From Augochlora pura (lineage: Eukaryota > Arthropoda > Insecta > Hymenoptera > Halictidae), in assembly GCF_028453695.1 (NCBI RefSeq), contig NC_135778.1, positions 6,458,166-6,522,165 of the forward strand: a DNA stretch of 64,000 bases. The letters run 5' to 3'. The notes under the pieces were generated by a model. The model was not told the DNA's origin. It made no database searches and worked only from the letters and a program-made list of their open reading frames with translations. Both the position numbers and the translations under genes were made by a program. Numbering within the stretch: the first letter of the stretch is position 1; every line of letters begins with the position of its first letter. Shown here in pieces: positions 61,734 to 64,000 of this stretch.

Positions 61734-64000
61734 TTTATCATTCTTCGCGAAACGACAGGTATCGCACAATAACTTAATCGCTCGACTTCTCGTTGAACGC
61801 TGGTCACGTATTGGCGTATCGATTAAACAAGTCAAAGTTATTCACTTTCATTTCGCGGGAGATTATCCGTACGTTATCATCTATATAAGAGTTAATATCC
61901 GAATAATCGAAAGACTGCTTATGAAATTGAAATATTAAAAAATAAATTAAATAATCAAAATAAAATCTTCACGTTTTCGACAAAACGATGGAAGACTGAA
62001 TTCATCTTAATTTGTTTATTTATCAAGAGTAAACATTTTTTATCAAGTTATTATTCAAGCAGATCTTGAGTCCAATACTTCGTATCTATAAATAGAAATA
62101 AATCAGAGTTTATCGTCCGTTGATTTCTGAAATGCAAGATCGTTGTTTTACTAGGAAAGTTTATAATTCACTGAACTTGCAACACATACAAGGAACAAAA
62201 TTTATTTATTTATATTTGTAAAGTACGGAACAAAATACCTGTCCAATTGAATATACTCCAACATCCTTCCCACTATCAGTGTCAGCAATCAGGTAGTATC
62301 TCCCTGATTGATTCACTTTCTTTTTGTTGCAGGGATGCATTATCTATTTTGTGCAGATAAAAATGCAATCGTCTGTTGTATATTCCATCTTTAGAATATT
62401 TATGTACAAGTCCTTTTCCTTTAGGCTGCACATTTTTAGTAAAAGTTTTGCATACCACAAATTGTATGCATATCGAGCATAGTCTTTAATAATACATAAT
62501 ATTACAAGGAAATTAGTATTTTATAATATACAATAACGATTGTGGTAAATTGTAATCAATATTCTGATGCTGAAGTTTGTATCGTTTAGATATCGTACAT
62601 GTGCGATGTACAATTTCAAATCTCGTAGGAAGCAAATTAAACTTGTAAATAAGTTTGTGACGTAGCCTAGCGAGGCGGGTCTTTGTTTTTATACGCTAAA
62701 ATAACAAATAGAAGCTAAACAATTGTATTTTTACCACTCTCTGATAAAAAGTGCGCGAATCATTCGAGCGTATAACGCAACGCAACCATCCAATTGATAT
62801 GGTATACAATAATATGGTTTTCTGTCCATCTTAAGAAATATGGCGGTGACTTTAGTCTCATGGTGGATATCCCATTGATGTAAATACCTTGCGCTATACG
62901 AATATTATCGCAACACAAAAGGTATCTATACAATTTTGTATCCATACAAAATCCTTGCATGGCATCTAGTCCTTCTTTTCTTAATGAATTTCAGAAACGA
63001 TAATAATTCAAAATTGTACCCATACGGTACAATTCAAATTGAGGGATCTCCTGAAACAGGACCTAAGTAATATTTATGCTACGATAGTAGAGGAAATCTG
63101 ACGCGGCTTTGTAGAGTTTTCCTCGAAGTTAAAATTAAATGTTTAACACGCGAGGGAGATTACTTTCTGCCGTTAATATTGTTATTTAAGTACCTAAGAG
63201 AGCATCGAACGAGTACACTTTGTAATCGTAACATTGCGTATGCAAAACAATTAGCGTGTGGATCGCGCTTTAAAAAATGTTGGAACTACGATATCGACAA
63301 TATCTTAAACCGCTGAGAGACATTGAAAACATACTTCGTTAAAAATAGCTTAGCATTTTTGTTTTGTAAAGTTCGATAAAAAGTTGATTTTACAAAACGA
63401 TTGTTTATAACAATAATTTACTGGATTCTTTCATGATAGTGGTTTATTTTGAATCGAATAGTTTTTACCTGGCAAAATAAAACGTATACAAGCGGCTTAT
63501 TATTGCTGTATATATATGTATAGTTGCATGTATTGGACACTGGATCGAGCTATTTGATTGGCAAACACGCCCATCTACAATCCGCGTAGTTACAGGTTAT
63601 CATGGCGAACACCTTCAGTTCAGTCTGACTCTTACAGTTGTGCCAAGAGTTGTGTGCGTTGTTCGCTACGTTATCGCGTCGTAATATGTTGCAACACATA
63701 ATTCTTATCAACACAGTGCTCCACGCCTAATTAATTATTTGTTCGACTTTTTGTAAAAGTGTACATTTTTCCAAGAAGTGACATTCGCTTGGTCGCGCAA
63801 TCTCCTGGATCTACTGTATATCGACGACCGAGTCAATTATCTGGTACGCTCCTACCAACCAGCGTGTTATACGAACGCACTCACGCTACCATCAGTAAGT
63901 GTAATGCTATTGAATTCTATTCAACCATGTAAATGACTCCTCGGCTGTCGTCGATTCACTTATCGGTGTTCATTCCTCATTGCGTTCGGGTTCGCGAATA
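61734..64000. other. Upstream of Dnah6; no assigned gene
   Basis: About 2.3 kb of mostly AT-rich DNA. It holds a short minus-strand frame at 62238-62339 that looks protein-like, and at the right end a GC-richer stretch (63540-63894) followed by a strong plus-strand donor-like GTAAGT. Neither can be tied to a known gene. Confidence 0.6.
62238..62339 (-). CDS. Possible small unidentified exon
   Basis: On the minus strand an ATG at 62339 opens 34 codons (MHPCNKKKVNQSGRYYLIAD, ending VGVYSIGQ) that run to a possible donor CAG|GTATTT at 62238. Composition is balanced, unlike the surrounding AT-rich DNA. A possible acceptor (TTTATAG) near 62090 would continue in frame for about 20 more codons to a TGA. 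I do not recognise the product. It could be a small gene, a 5' exon of something else, or chance. Confidence 0.2.

Noticed and set aside
1..64000. CRISPR arrays, operons, phage or defence systems
   Set aside because: The window is eukaryotic nuclear DNA with intron-split genes. No array of regularly spaced repeats or bacterial-type gene cluster was seen.

Overview
The window is arthropod nuclear DNA, most likely from a hymenopteran, probably a bee. The evidence is split genes with GT-AG introns, AT-rich introns beside GC-rich, CpG-containing islands, and insect-style orthologues. The genus cannot be read from the sequence. No prokaryotic, plasmid or viral gene, rRNA, tRNA or CRISPR array was found. 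Reading each exon through its splice sites gives six recognisable protein-coding genes, plus the start of a seventh at the left edge.

Layout from left to right: (1) 1-144, minus, the first coding exon of an unidentified gene that runs off the left edge. (2) 5246-18829, minus, the 5' end of Pkn (protein kinase N): an 8-codon first exon, then two exons leading into the first HR1 repeat. The kinase domain lies outside the window. (3) 22132-24277, plus, a complete scully/HSD17B10 gene (mitochondrial short-chain dehydrogenase). (4) 24868-35235, minus, complete nervous wreck (Nwk; F-BAR plus two SH3 domains), 22 coding exons. (5) 36776-39995, minus, complete BTBD10/KCTD20-type BTB gene, five coding exons. 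(6) about 41302-42304, plus, nurim (inner nuclear membrane protein), with the first few codons not located. (7) 42456-61733, minus, an apparently complete axonemal dynein heavy chain of the DNAH6 type. The last 2.3 kb holds no gene I can assign.

The genes are ordinary housekeeping, neuronal and ciliary genes with no operon-like link. Pkn/scully and BTBD10/nurim are divergent pairs. scully/Nwk and nurim/Dnah6 are convergent, the second with only about 150 bp between stop codons. The less usual material is in the non-coding DNA: a short piggyBac-like MITE with TTAA ends, a tiny TA-flanked pogo/Tigger-like element and a second lone terminus of that type, a pair of 16-bp palindromes, a Z-DNA-prone inverted repeat beside a GA tract, a 20-G run, and weak splice donors in Nwk that suggest a truncated isoform. 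I found no convincing new multi-gene system.
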